In this document: one piece after another, positions 8,314 to 17,489 of the stretch
How positions within the stretch are numbered: the first letter of the stretch is position 1
Layout: every line of letters begins with the position of its first letter
Source: Ferrithrix thermotolerans DSM 19514
Lineage (GTDB): Bacteria > Actinomycetota > Acidimicrobiia > Acidimicrobiales > Ilumatobacteraceae
DNA length: 43,398 bases
Direction: 5' to 3'
Assembly (NCBI GenBank): GCA_945861325.1
Contig: CAMATY010000004.1
Location: forward strand, 1-43,398
Made by a program: the position numbers and the translations under genes
Notes under the pieces: generated by a model
The model's input: only the letters and a program-made list of their open reading frames with translations
The model's database searches: none
What the model was told of the DNA's origin: nothing

Positions 8314-8712
8314 TTAATTTAGACAGTACACATCGCCTTTGGCGACGATGAACCAATCAGCTAGAGCGATGCCTGCATCTTGGCAGCGAGTCTTTGCAAA
8401 CTTAAATTGAATTTCGTCTGTCAGTTGTCGACCAAGACCAGATCGACAAGTGCATAAACAAATTGTCACAACTGACTCAATGTTGATCGCCGAGCCAATA
8501 ACTCGATCAATTATTGCGCTGAGCTGAAGTTTTGAGTCGAAGGCGAAAATGCCGACACCCCGTTGAAGTTCGTCGCAACAAAGAATGATTGTTTCGTCTC
8601 GCAGTGGTCGCATCAACGCCAACGAAAATACAGATAACTTTTCGGATTGGGTCAAAATCGGGTCTAGTTGCGCGCGCGGCACATCGATTGGTGGTGTAAT
8701 TGTTTCAAGCAT
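8314..8712 (-). CDS. Conserved hypothetical; possible degenerate RadC/JAB-fold protein
   Basis: Strand/helix layout resembles RadC (ETIILCCDE...; ALADWFIVAKGDVYCLN resembling the RadC C-terminus), but HNHPSGDP is replaced by LCTCRSGLG. Confidence 0.45.
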   Translation of the reverse strand: MLETITPPIDVPRAQLDPILTQSEKLSVFSLALMRPLRDETIILCCDELQRGVGIFAFDSKLQLSAIIDRVIGSAINIESVVTICLCTCRSGLGRQLTDEIQFKFAKTRCQDAGIALADWFIVAKGDVYCLN

Positions 8713-8735
8713 TGCGCAACAGTAGCGCCAGGGTG

Positions 8736-9473
8736 TTACGCGTTAACAAAAATTACAGCAGCATAAATCAGTGCAGCACTAATCACGAGTGGAACGACTA
8801 CGCCGAGCGTCTTGGTTATCAACCGTTTATTTGGTGCAAGTACGACAGCGCCACAGATGGCGCCAACTGCAGCGCCACCAAAGTGTCCACCAATTGAAAT
8901 TCCGGGGATTGCCAAAGTGATCACAATATTGATTACAAAAGTTAAACCCAGACCACTGCGCATTGGGTTTTGCCCTGCTTGTCGCATGCCGACAACTGCG
9001 GCGGCCATCAAACCAAAGACAGCACCCGACGCTCCACCAGTCGGGCTATTTGGGCTGAGCATCAGTGCGCCAACAGACCCACCGAGTAACGAAGCAAAGT
9101 AGAGCAATCCAAAACGCAGCGAGCCGATCTGGGGCTCAAACATTTGACCCAATTGAAAAGCCAGCAACATGTTCATTGCCACATGAAAAAGTCCAAAGTG
9201 CACAAAACCACAACTAATTAATCGGTACCACTCACCTTGCTCGAGAAAGTATCTTGCAATTACAAAATTGTCTGACGCAGTTGCAGAATTTGTTATTGAC
9301 ATCCAAAGGTATAAACCGACATTTATTGAAACGATCGCATTGGTAAAACTTGTTTTGCTACTAGAGGTTTTTCGAAAAACAGGTCTTTGACGGTTGAATC
9401 GTTTTTTGCTTTCTGGTGCGGACTGCGTCGCGCGTGGAAGCGGGGGAGGAATTTGCGGTGGAGGAAAACTCAC
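8736..9473 (-). CDS. Rhomboid-family intramembrane serine protease
   Basis: FVHFGLFHVAMNM, catalytic GASGAVFG and HFGG motifs; proline-rich N-terminus. Confidence 0.9.
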   Translation of the reverse strand: MSFPPPQIPPPLPRATQSAPESKKRFNRQRPVFRKTSSSKTSFTNAIVSINVGLYLWMSITNSATASDNFVIARYFLEQGEWYRLISCGFVHFGLFHVAMNMLLAFQLGQMFEPQIGSLRFGLLYFASLLGGSVGALMLSPNSPTGGASGAVFGLMAAAVVGMRQAGQNPMRSGLGLTFVINIVITLAIPGISIGGHFGGAAVGAICGAVVLAPNKRLITKTLGVVVPLVISAALIYAAVIFVNA

Positions 9474-9477
9474 GATA

Positions 9478-10455
9478 TTAAGCGGGTAAAAGTAACGCTT
9501 CTTGGCGATTAGATATGAACCACTTAATTGTTTCGCCTAGACCTTCTTCAAAATTCATTGTCGCACGCCAACCAAGTTCGCGCTCGGCACGAGATGCATC
9601 CACGCGTCTTCGAGGTTGACCGTCAGGTCGTGATGAATCCCACACGAGTTCACCAGTAAACCCGACGATGCGAGCAATTGTTTCAGCAGTTTCGCGGATC
9701 GTGATTTCGCGGTTGTTGCCAAGATTCAGTGGCTCACTTGAGTCGTGCAGTTCGGCTGCCAACAAAATTGCTCGCGCGGCATCTTTGACATATAAATAGT
9801 CTCGACTTGCCGAGCCAGTGCCCCAAACATCAATTTTTTCGAGGTTTTGTTCTTTAGCCTCTACACATTTTTTAATTAGCGCCGGAATCACATGTGAGAC
9901 ATCTGGATGGAATTTATCTCCTGGTCCAAATAAATTCGTCGGAATCAAAAACGCAAAGCGCTGATCGTATTGCTGCGCATTTACTTGTGCGTGAACAAGC
10001 AACGCTTTTTTGGCGATGCCGTACGGAGCATTCGTTTCTTCTGGATAACCATCCCAAATTGATTCTTCACGAAACGGCACAGGCGTAAATTTCGGATAAC
10101 TGCAAACGGTGCCAAGCAGAACTGTTTTTTCAACGCCAACTGCCCGAGCAGCCTCGATCGTATGCGTGCCCATCATCAAGTTGTCAAGATAAAGCGGAGC
10201 AGGAGCAATTTGGTTGTAGCCGATTCCGCCGACTCGCGCCGCCAGATGTACGACGTGACTTGGTTTGTATTTCGTAAATAGCTCAAGGGCGACACCAGGC
10301 TGTGTTAGATCTGCCTCACTTCGACGAGGCGCAATAACTTTGGCGCCTGCTTGGTTGAAAGCATCGACAACATTTCGTCCGAGAAAGCCGTTTCCACCAG
10401 TTACAACTACGACACGATCTTTCCAAAATTTTGGAGATGAAGATCTTTCACTCAT
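9478..10455 (-). CDS. fcl: GDP-L-fucose synthase
   Basis: GGNGFLG Rossmann motif, VVHLAARVGGIGYN, GTVCSYPKF, NAPYGIAKK, TNLFGPGDKFHPDVSHVIPALI. Confidence 0.92.
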   Translation of the reverse strand: MSERSSSPKFWKDRVVVVTGGNGFLGRNVVDAFNQAGAKVIAPRRSEADLTQPGVALELFTKYKPSHVVHLAARVGGIGYNQIAPAPLYLDNLMMGTHTIEAARAVGVEKTVLLGTVCSYPKFTPVPFREESIWDGYPEETNAPYGIAKKALLVHAQVNAQQYDQRFAFLIPTNLFGPGDKFHPDVSHVIPALIKKCVEAKEQNLEKIDVWGTGSASRDYLYVKDAARAILLAAELHDSSEPLNLGNNREITIRETAETIARIVGFTGELVWDSSRPDGQPRRRVDASRAERELGWRATMNFEEGLGETIKWFISNRQEALLLPA

Positions 10456-10572
10456 ACAGGTAACATCGTACGCTTCAAATTACTGCGACTAGCAGGAGGG
10501 CTTTTAACGCAATGTGTTTGGCAATATAGGCGTTACACCCGATACGAAGCCAAGGCGGGCAGAATAGAAGGC

Positions 10573-11667
10573 GTGCGCGTGGCTTACTCATTAGAGCAGT
10601 GTTGGCATCGCGTGCCAGGTGGGACTGCGACCGCGGCAATAGAAGTTGCCAGAGCGATGTCAGGTGCGCGACCAGATGTACAACTCATTGGTGTAGCGGG
10701 AAACAATCAAGGTGAGCCAGCCTCATCGTATGCGCCACCAATAAAAGTTCGGCAACTTGCATTGCATGGTGCTGCGCTTTATGAAGCGTCACTGCGATTT
10801 CGTGCTCCACGCGTAGAACGTGCGACTGGCGAAATTGATCTTTTGCATTGCACATCGATTATTCCGTTTGCGTCGCGCGCAAAAATGGTCGCGACGGTTC
10901 ATGATTTGGCATTTTTGAAGTATCCAGAATTCTTTAGCCGTCGTGGTAACTCAGTGTTTCGGCGAAGTTTGAAAGTTTTATTGAAACGTGCAGAAATTTT
11001 GTTGTGTTCGTCACAAGCGACGCTTCAGGATTGTCTTGAATTTGGTTTTTCGGCTGACCGTTTGTGTCATGTGCCGCTCGCGGTAAATGCGCCGGTGATT
11101 GCACCGAACACAGTGCAAGTCTTTGATCGTTTGGGTTTATCGGGCGAGTATCTTTTGTTTGTCGGCACCTTGGAGCCACGGAAAAACCTTTCTCGGCTGG
11201 TGGCTGCGCTCGAAACTCTTGGTGATTCGGCGCCACAACTAGTTGTCGTTGGCGCTACTGGTTGGGGAGATTTAAAACTTGATTCGATAACAAACAATAA
11301 ATCGAAAACTTCAACTCGCGTTAAATTTCTTGGTTTCGTTACGGCTAGTGATCTGGGCGTTCTATATTCAAACGCGAGCGCATTTTGTTACCCGTCGTTA
11401 ATGGAAGGTTTTGGTTTGCCAATTCTTGAAGCGATGAGTCATGGTGTGCCCGTCGTGACTAGTCGTGGTTCATCAACACAAGAAGTTGCTGGTGGTGCAG
11501 CGGTGCTCGTGGATCAATTTGATGTTGCAAGTATTGCCAGCGGAGTAACTGAGGCATTGAATCGGCGAGACGAACTTGTCTTACTTGGGCGCAAACGAGC
11601 TGCCGAGATGACGTGGCACCAAACAGCAGTGCGAACCGCGGCTGTGTATGACGAGGTGCTCAGGTGA
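10573..11667 (+). CDS. Glycosyltransferase family 4 (GT-B)
   Basis: VATVHDLAFLKYPEFFS, FVGTLEPRKNLSRLV, YPSLMEGFGLPILEAMSHGVPVVTS. Confidence 0.92.
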   Translation: MRVAYSLEQCWHRVPGGTATAAIEVARAMSGARPDVQLIGVAGNNQGEPASSYAPPIKVRQLALHGAALYEASLRFRAPRVERATGEIDLLHCTSIIPFASRAKMVATVHDLAFLKYPEFFSRRGNSVFRRSLKVLLKRAEILLCSSQATLQDCLEFGFSADRLCHVPLAVNAPVIAPNTVQVFDRLGLSGEYLLFVGTLEPRKNLSRLVAALETLGDSAPQLVVVGATGWGDLKLDSITNNKSKTSTRVKFLGFVTASDLGVLYSNASAFCYPSLMEGFGLPILEAMSHGVPVVTSRGSSTQEVAGGAAVLVDQFDVASIASGVTEALNRRDELVLLGRKRAAEMTWHQTAVRTAAVYDEVLR

Positions 11668-12782
11668 AATCAATGCAGGTTGGGGTCAACTTATTGTGGT
11701 TGCGTACGGGTCAAGTAGGTGGCTCGCAAGAATATTTGATTCGCCAATTGGTGGGCGCGTCGCTAGACGAGAAAATTAATCTTGACTACAAAATTACTCT
11801 GCTCACACAACCAGGTTTCGCGCTACATCACCCAGAGATAGCCAAGATCTATAAGTGTGTTGAGGCCCCAGCACATAGCGGAAATCGCGTGGCGCGAATC
11901 GCACTTGAACAAACATGGCTTGCAAAGAAATCTCGCAGATTCGATCTGATGCACCATGGCGGTGGAACTTTGCCGAGATTTGGTGCGGCACGCTCAGTCT
12001 TGACGATGCACGATGTGCAGTATCTTTCGTTTCCTGAAAATTTCAGTCGTGTGCGACTGGGATATCTGCGCAAAGTTATTCCAAGTTCGCTGGCTCGAGC
12101 ATCAATCGTTACGACGCCAACTGAGTATGTGCGAGAACGATTGATTGAGTCATTTGGTTTGAAAGCCGACAAGATTTGTATTGTTCGCCATGGTGTTGGT
12201 GAAGTTGTCGGCAAAAATGCGACAACCGAAGAAGAACTACGACATCGACTTCGACTGGCAGATAAAAAAGTAATTTTTTTGCCGGCAATTACACATCCAC
12301 ATAAAAATCACAGATTCTTATTGCAACTGATGAAATCTCATTGGACTGACAAAGATCTCGTGCTTATTTGTGCTGGTGGAAGAGGTCGAGCAGAAGAAGA
12401 CTTCATGCGCGAAGTTCGTCGCCTTAATTTAGATGAACGAGTTGTGCGAATCGGTCGTGTTATTGACGCTGATCGAGATGGTTTGATGAAATTGGCAAAC
12501 GCACTCGTGTTTCCAAGTTTGTACGAAGGTTTTGGGGCACCTGTGATTGAAGCAATGATTCTTGGTACACCAGTTATTGCGAGTAACTGTGCATCGTTAC
12601 CTGAAGTAATCAGTGATGCTGGTTTAGTTCTGCCACTTGAGATAGATGCTTGGGCCGATGCTCTACAAGTTGTCGACGCAAAGCGTGAACAATTTGTCAC
12701 GGCTGGCAAACTTCGGGCGATGCATTATTCGATTAAAAACTCTGGCAGTGATCTACTGAGCGCTTATGAAGCGGCACTTTGA
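11664..12782 (+). CDS. Glycosyltransferase family 4 (GT-B)
   Basis: VLTMHDVQYLSFPENFS, LPAITHPHKNHRFLL, FPSLYEGFGAPVIEAMILGTPVIAS; 4-nt overlap with upstream GT. Confidence 0.92.
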   Translation: MKSMQVGVNLLWLRTGQVGGSQEYLIRQLVGASLDEKINLDYKITLLTQPGFALHHPEIAKIYKCVEAPAHSGNRVARIALEQTWLAKKSRRFDLMHHGGGTLPRFGAARSVLTMHDVQYLSFPENFSRVRLGYLRKVIPSSLARASIVTTPTEYVRERLIESFGLKADKICIVRHGVGEVVGKNATTEEELRHRLRLADKKVIFLPAITHPHKNHRFLLQLMKSHWTDKDLVLICAGGRGRAEEDFMREVRRLNLDERVVRIGRVIDADRDGLMKLANALVFPSLYEGFGAPVIEAMILGTPVIASNCASLPEVISDAGLVLPLEIDAWADALQVVDAKREQFVTAGKLRAMHYSIKNSGSDLLSAYEAAL

Positions 12783-14014
12783 TGTTGAATAAATTGCGAT
12801 TAGTGATTTTATGTCCACATTTTGAGCCCGATATGGCACCGACTGGTGTTGTGATGACAAGAATTGTGCACGAACTAGCAAATCTTGGTCATGAGATACA
12901 TGTGGTCACATCGCTGCCATGGTACCGCAAACATCAAGTTGAACAAGGCTGGTCAGGAGCATTATGGCGAGTTGAAAAAACTCAGTGGGGTTCAATCACG
13001 AGAGTTCAGCCATTCGCTGGAAAGACAAAATTAAATTTACTTCGTCGGGCGATTGGTTTTATTTTATTTAGTGCAATTGTCGGTCTGCGCAGTCTGGTTG
13101 CTGGTGGGTTTCCGCGTCGCGTAGATGGCGTTTTAGCGATGTCGCCACCGTTGACACTCGGTCTGACTGGTCGACTAACGAAGTTGTTTCGTGGAGGAAA
13201 ACTAGTTTTTAATATTCAAGATATTTTTCCGGACGCCGCAATTGAAACTGGTGCGATCTCAAATAAAATAATTATTAAAGCAGCCAAGTGGCTTGAGCGA
13301 GTTAGCTATCAGAACTCTGACTTAGTAGTTTTGTTGTCTGATGATCTAGCGAACAATGTGCAAAGAAAGTTAGACCAGCGCATTCATAATCGTGTGCGAG
13401 TAATTCCGAACTTTGTGGACACACAAGCAATAACGCCAATGTCGCGGATGACTGACTACAGAACAGAACTTGGCATTGATGATTCGCTGATTGTGATGTA
13501 TGCCGGAAATGTTGGGTTTTCACAATCACTTGAGATGATGATTGCGGCTGCAAAAGAGTTGCCGTATTTATTTTTTGTTATCAATGGTGAAGGCGCGGCT
13601 CGCGAATCGTTAATCAGTTCTGCTGTCGGACTAAGCAACTTAAAATTCGGTGACTACCAAGATGTTTCGCGATTAAGTGAAGTGTTGGCAACTGGCGATA
13701 TCCATGTTGTTGCGCTAAAGCGCGGGCTGGGTTCGGTGAGTGTTCCATCCAAAACATATTCAGTCCTTGCGGCTGGCCGTCCTGTTTGCGCAGCCGTTGA
13801 TTTAGATTCGGAAGTGCCGAGAATTTTAGCGGCGTCTCAAGCTGGGGTTTGCGTCGAGCCAGACGACTCGGCGGCATTTATATCCGCTCTGAGAACAATG
13901 GCTCAAGACCATAAATTACTTAGTGAAATGGGTGAGCGAGGACGAAGTTGGGTAGAGGGCCACGCGTCTGCGGGTTCGGTGGCGCAACGCTATGAAGCCT
14001 TGTACACGGGTTGA
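12779..14014 (+). CDS. Glycosyltransferase family 4 (WcaI-like)
   Basis: CPHFEPDMAPTGVVMTRIVHELANLGHEIHVVTSLPWY, FNIQDIFPDAAIETG, MYAGNVGFSQSLE; 4-nt overlap with upstream GT. Confidence 0.9.
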   Translation: MMLNKLRLVILCPHFEPDMAPTGVVMTRIVHELANLGHEIHVVTSLPWYRKHQVEQGWSGALWRVEKTQWGSITRVQPFAGKTKLNLLRRAIGFILFSAIVGLRSLVAGGFPRRVDGVLAMSPPLTLGLTGRLTKLFRGGKLVFNIQDIFPDAAIETGAISNKIIIKAAKWLERVSYQNSDLVVLLSDDLANNVQRKLDQRIHNRVRVIPNFVDTQAITPMSRMTDYRTELGIDDSLIVMYAGNVGFSQSLEMMIAAAKELPYLFFVINGEGAARESLISSAVGLSNLKFGDYQDVSRLSEVLATGDIHVVALKRGLGSVSVPSKTYSVLAAGRPVCAAVDLDSEVPRILAASQAGVCVEPDDSAAFISALRTMAQDHKLLSEMGERGRSWVEGHASAGSVAQRYEALYTG

Positions 14015-14034
14015 GACGGTAGCATTTCTTCTTC

Positions 14035-14709
14035 GTGAGTACTTCATCTTCTGCTAAAAAAATCGCGCGTCTTGCTGCTGTAAGTAAAAACCGCAAGGGA
14101 CGAAAGGTTCGAACGCAGGGTGGAACATTGTTTCCGACTGTGATTTTTGTGATTTGTATTCTTGGTGTAGCCCTGATCGCTTACGCCCGACAAAGTCAAG
14201 AGCAAGTGAGCGCACTTGATACTGCAGAACAAAACTATTACACCGCGTTCGGTGTTTATAAGTGCGATAAGTTCATTGATTCTTTGCCAGCGGGCCAAGA
14301 TGTCGGTACTGATGCCGCAACACTAAAAGCAGGTGCGTATATCGAGTCGCAAGGTGTTGTCCGATGGGAGCCGCAAGTTCTTTCTGGTGAGCGTCGTGCA
14401 AACTTGCAAACAATTTTTGATCTTTACGGTTTAGAAGTAACGAATGATTCAATTAAATTTCCAGCATCCATCAATAACGGTGAAACCATCACAGAGGTCG
14501 ATACAAAGTGTGGCGACAAAGAAGCATCGGTGCAGGTTTCGGTTTGGAATACTGAAGTTTCATCATCAAAGATTTCAATTGCAGATCTCGGCAAGGTTCG
14601 ACTCTCGGGTAACGGCATGGCGATCACACTTGCGTTTGTTGCAAAAGGTATTGAGGCACCGCAACCAGTTACAACATCTGATCTAAAACTACTAACACTC
14701 AACCCCTAG
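14035..14709 (+). CDS. Hypothetical single-pass membrane-anchored extracytoplasmic protein
   Basis: Basic N-terminus, one TM segment (FPTVIFVICILGVALIAYA), then a soluble domain with two Cys (YKCDKF, DTKCGDK). Confidence 0.7.
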   Translation: MSTSSSAKKIARLAAVSKNRKGRKVRTQGGTLFPTVIFVICILGVALIAYARQSQEQVSALDTAEQNYYTAFGVYKCDKFIDSLPAGQDVGTDAATLKAGAYIESQGVVRWEPQVLSGERRANLQTIFDLYGLEVTNDSIKFPASINNGETITEVDTKCGDKEASVQVSVWNTEVSSSKISIADLGKVRLSGNGMAITLAFVAKGIEAPQPVTTSDLKLLTLNP

Positions 14710-14720
14710 GAAGATCTGGC

Positions 14721-15725
14721 ATGCACGCAGTTGTGCTAGTCGGCGGTTTTGGTACGCGACTTCGACCACTGACTTTTAAAACGCCAAAACCATTATTGCC
14801 AGTTGGTAATCTGCCACTTCTTGAACGATTGATGATGTCGTTGGCAAAAGGTGGCATAACGCACGCGGTTTTGTCACTTGGTTTTAAACCTGAACCATTT
14901 CTAAATGCGTTTCCGACAAATCAATGCGCTGGAGTTGAATTGAGTTACGCCGTAGAAGACCGTCCGCTTGATACTTCAGGTGCAATCGGGTTCGCTGCAC
15001 GACAAGCAGGTATTTACAAGCGCGGCGAAACTTTTGTGGTGGCTAATGGAGACATCCTGACCGATTTAGATGTTGCAAAACTGATTTCATTTCATCGGTC
15101 GGCAAAAGCCAAAGGCACAATACATCTAACGCCTGTCGCAGACCCATCTCAATATGGTGTTGTTGAAACCGAAACTTCCGGCAAAGTTATTCGATTTGTC
15201 GAAAAACCAGGTGCAGGAGAAACATTGTCGCGCCATGTGAACGGTGGTACATATATTTTCGAGGCTTCCGCGTTAGAACGCATGCCAGGAACTGCACCAC
15301 TTTCAATTGAGCGAGAGACGTTTCCTGAGATGGTTCGGCATGGTGAGCTTTTTGCATATCCAACGGATGATTATTGGATTGATGCTGGTCGTCCAGATAC
15401 TTATGTGCGAAGCAATGTAGAACTGCTTTCGCGAAACAATATTTATCAGGTGACACCAATTGATTCAACGGCGAGAGTTGATCACAGTGCGATCATTACG
15501 CAAAGCACGATTGGCCCAGGATGCGTCGTCGGTGAGCGTACCCAAATCGTGCGTAGCGTATTAATTGCAGGTGCGAAAATTGACGCAGATGCTGTTGTGA
15601 TAGACAGTGCAGTTATGGGACATGTCGGTACATTCGCACAGATTTCGTCTTGTTTGATTGGTACGGACGGTGAAGTAGGTTCTGGGGCGGTATTGCGAGA
15701 TGCGAAAATACCTGATCCGAACTGA
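14721..15725 (+). CDS. Sugar-1-phosphate nucleotidyltransferase, probably mannose-1-phosphate guanylyltransferase
   Basis: MHAVVLVGGFGTRLRPLTFKTPKPLLPVGNLPLLERL; C-terminal left-handed beta-helix-like repeats. Confidence 0.85.
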   Translation: MHAVVLVGGFGTRLRPLTFKTPKPLLPVGNLPLLERLMMSLAKGGITHAVLSLGFKPEPFLNAFPTNQCAGVELSYAVEDRPLDTSGAIGFAARQAGIYKRGETFVVANGDILTDLDVAKLISFHRSAKAKGTIHLTPVADPSQYGVVETETSGKVIRFVEKPGAGETLSRHVNGGTYIFEASALERMPGTAPLSIERETFPEMVRHGELFAYPTDDYWIDAGRPDTYVRSNVELLSRNNIYQVTPIDSTARVDHSAIITQSTIGPGCVVGERTQIVRSVLIAGAKIDADAVVIDSAVMGHVGTFAQISSCLIGTDGEVGSGAVLRDAKIPDPN

Positions 15726-15735
15726 ACGACTAGCA

Positions 15736-15780
15736 GATGATCGACTGGCCGATGATCAACTGGCCGATGATCAGCTAGCC
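15736..15780. repeat. 15-bp intergenic tandem repeat x3 (GATGATCRRCTRGCC)
   Basis: 15736-15750 GATGATCGACTGGCC, 15751-15765 GATGATCAACTGGCC, 15766-15780 GATGATCAGCTAGCC. Confidence 0.92.
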
Positions 15781-15800
15781 GAAAAGTGCACAACTATTAG

Positions 15801-16724
15801 ATGACGCTCCAAAATAGTGCTCTAGTTTGTGGGGGTGCAGGTTTTATTGGATCGCACTTGGTTGATCGACTGCTTGCTGATGGTCACAATGTTGAAGTTG
15901 TTGACAATTTGTCTACTGGAACTCTCGCAAATCTCAGCGAAGCTAGGTCGAGCGGTGGAGATTTACGGTTTCATCATCTCGATGTTTTGGCACCAGAGTT
16001 TTCTGATCTAATTGAATTGCGCCAACCAGCAATTATCTATCATCTCGCACTGCTTCCGCCAGGAGTGACTCAAACTAGTGAAATTTTGTCGTCGGCAAGT
16101 TCGTTGCTTGCGGTACTTAACGCTGCTCAAAAACATAAAATCAAAAAAGTAGTTGTAGCGATACCAGCAGGTTTGATATACGGAGAAGTTCCGGCACGGC
16201 AATTGCCGGTTAAAGAAGGTCGTGAGCCAGACCCGATGAGCGTTTCTCATGTGATGGCAAATGCACTTCTTGATTTTTTGATTATTTATCGTGAAAGTTA
16301 CGACGTCGAATTTACGGCTTTGGCAATGACAAATGTTTATGGCAGGCGACAACGCCCGAGCGATGGTGTAGTTGCCGCGTTTGCAGATTCAATTCTTAGT
16401 CATACTGATCCAATGATTTTTGGTAGCGGGCGCCAAACTCGCGATTTTTTATTTATCGATGACGCAGTCGATGCGCTGTCGCGCGCAACAATAAAAGGTG
16501 GGGGGTTGCTGATCAATATTGGTACTGGAATTCAAACAACTATTCAGGATTTGTGGGCACTGATGGGCGAACCAACAACTTTGAAAGCCAAGTCGGTTGG
16601 GGCCCGCCATGGTGAGTTGCAGCGCAACGCTGTCAACTCAACGCGAGCGCGAATTCAACTTGGCTGGTCGCATTGGACTTCGGTTCGCTCTGGCATTGCC
16701 GAACTGATGGAAGAATTAACTTAG
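15801..16724 (+). CDS. NAD-dependent epimerase/dehydratase (extended SDR)
   Basis: CGGAGFIGSHLVDRLLADGHNVEVVDNLSTG, TNVYGRRQRPSDGVVAAF, RDFLFIDDAVDAL. The usual YxxxK is not obvious. Confidence 0.8.
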   Translation: MTLQNSALVCGGAGFIGSHLVDRLLADGHNVEVVDNLSTGTLANLSEARSSGGDLRFHHLDVLAPEFSDLIELRQPAIIYHLALLPPGVTQTSEILSSASSLLAVLNAAQKHKIKKVVVAIPAGLIYGEVPARQLPVKEGREPDPMSVSHVMANALLDFLIIYRESYDVEFTALAMTNVYGRRQRPSDGVVAAFADSILSHTDPMIFGSGRQTRDFLFIDDAVDALSRATIKGGGLLINIGTGIQTTIQDLWALMGEPTTLKAKSVGARHGELQRNAVNSTRARIQLGWSHWTSVRSGIAELMEELT

Positions 16725-16775
16725 AAAACTTGCGACAAATTTAAGCAGTTGCAGAAAATTGCTGGTGGCGAAAAA

Positions 16776-17489
16776 TTAGCGAAATAGATCTTCTTGTGGT
16801 GGTCTGACTAATTCGCTGATATCTGAATCACGAAGCCATGATGGTTCAACTCCACGAACTACGGCAACTGGCACGCCAGAAGATTTGCCCATTACGAGTT
16901 CTGCAGCGCTGGCTAGTTCGTCGGCAACGGCAACTTCTGTGACTTGCATAATTCTGCCGAGCGAATCTGGTGTTCCGCGCAGATCTATTACTCCGGCGAC
17001 TCCTGCCACGCCAATCGCAACATCTGTCAGTCCTTTTCGCCATGGTCGACCAAAAGTGTCGCTAATGATTACGCCAACTTTTATACCAAGGGTTGCACCG
17101 ATGATGTCGCGAATTCGGCGCGCAGATTTATCGCTGTCAATTGGAAGCAACGCTGCATATCCGCGTTCAACATTTGATAAGTCAATTCCGCTGTTGGCAC
17201 ACACAAATCCGTGTTTAGTTTCGGTGATTATTAGATCTCCGCGTCGTCGCACGATGCGTACCGCTTCATCCTCAACTAATTGCTTATGGCTCAGAGGATC
17301 ACTTGCGTCAATGGCGACTAAACGACCTTCGGCTTTTGAGACAATTTTTTGCGTTACAACTAAGACATCGTTGTTTTGTAGTGGTCCATTTGGTTCTTGG
17401 CGACACGCATCAGCAATTATTTTGCCGAGTTGATCTTGAGGAGTTATTTCACCAATACCTTGCACGCCCCAAATTGTCAGTCGGCTCAT
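16776..17489 (-). CDS. cofE: Coenzyme F420-0:L-glutamate ligase (CofE)
   Basis: VLVVTQKIVSKAEGR, ISDTFGRPWRKGLTDVAIGVAGV, DELASAAELVMGKSSGVPVAVVRG; about 237 aa, so lacks the FbiB nitroreductase-like C-terminal domain. Confidence 0.92.
   Translation of the reverse strand: MSRLTIWGVQGIGEITPQDQLGKIIADACRQEPNGPLQNNDVLVVTQKIVSKAEGRLVAIDASDPLSHKQLVEDEAVRIVRRRGDLIITETKHGFVCANSGIDLSNVERGYAALLPIDSDKSARRIRDIIGATLGIKVGVIISDTFGRPWRKGLTDVAIGVAGVAGVIDLRGTPDSLGRIMQVTEVAVADELASAAELVMGKSSGVPVAVVRGVEPSWLRDSDISELVRPPQEDLFR

Noticed and set aside
15736-15780. CRISPR-like repeats
   Set aside because: Units are directly adjacent with no spacers, and only 15 bp; no cas genes.
15482-15793. Minus-strand ORF with VDHRPVDHRPVDH repeats
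   Set aside because: Reverse translation of the 15-bp intergenic repeat and the manC-like gene end; no support as a gene.
16885-17433. 182-aa plus-strand ORF antisense to cofE
   Set aside because: cofE is clearly the coding strand; the antisense product is Ser/Thr/Arg-rich with no motif.
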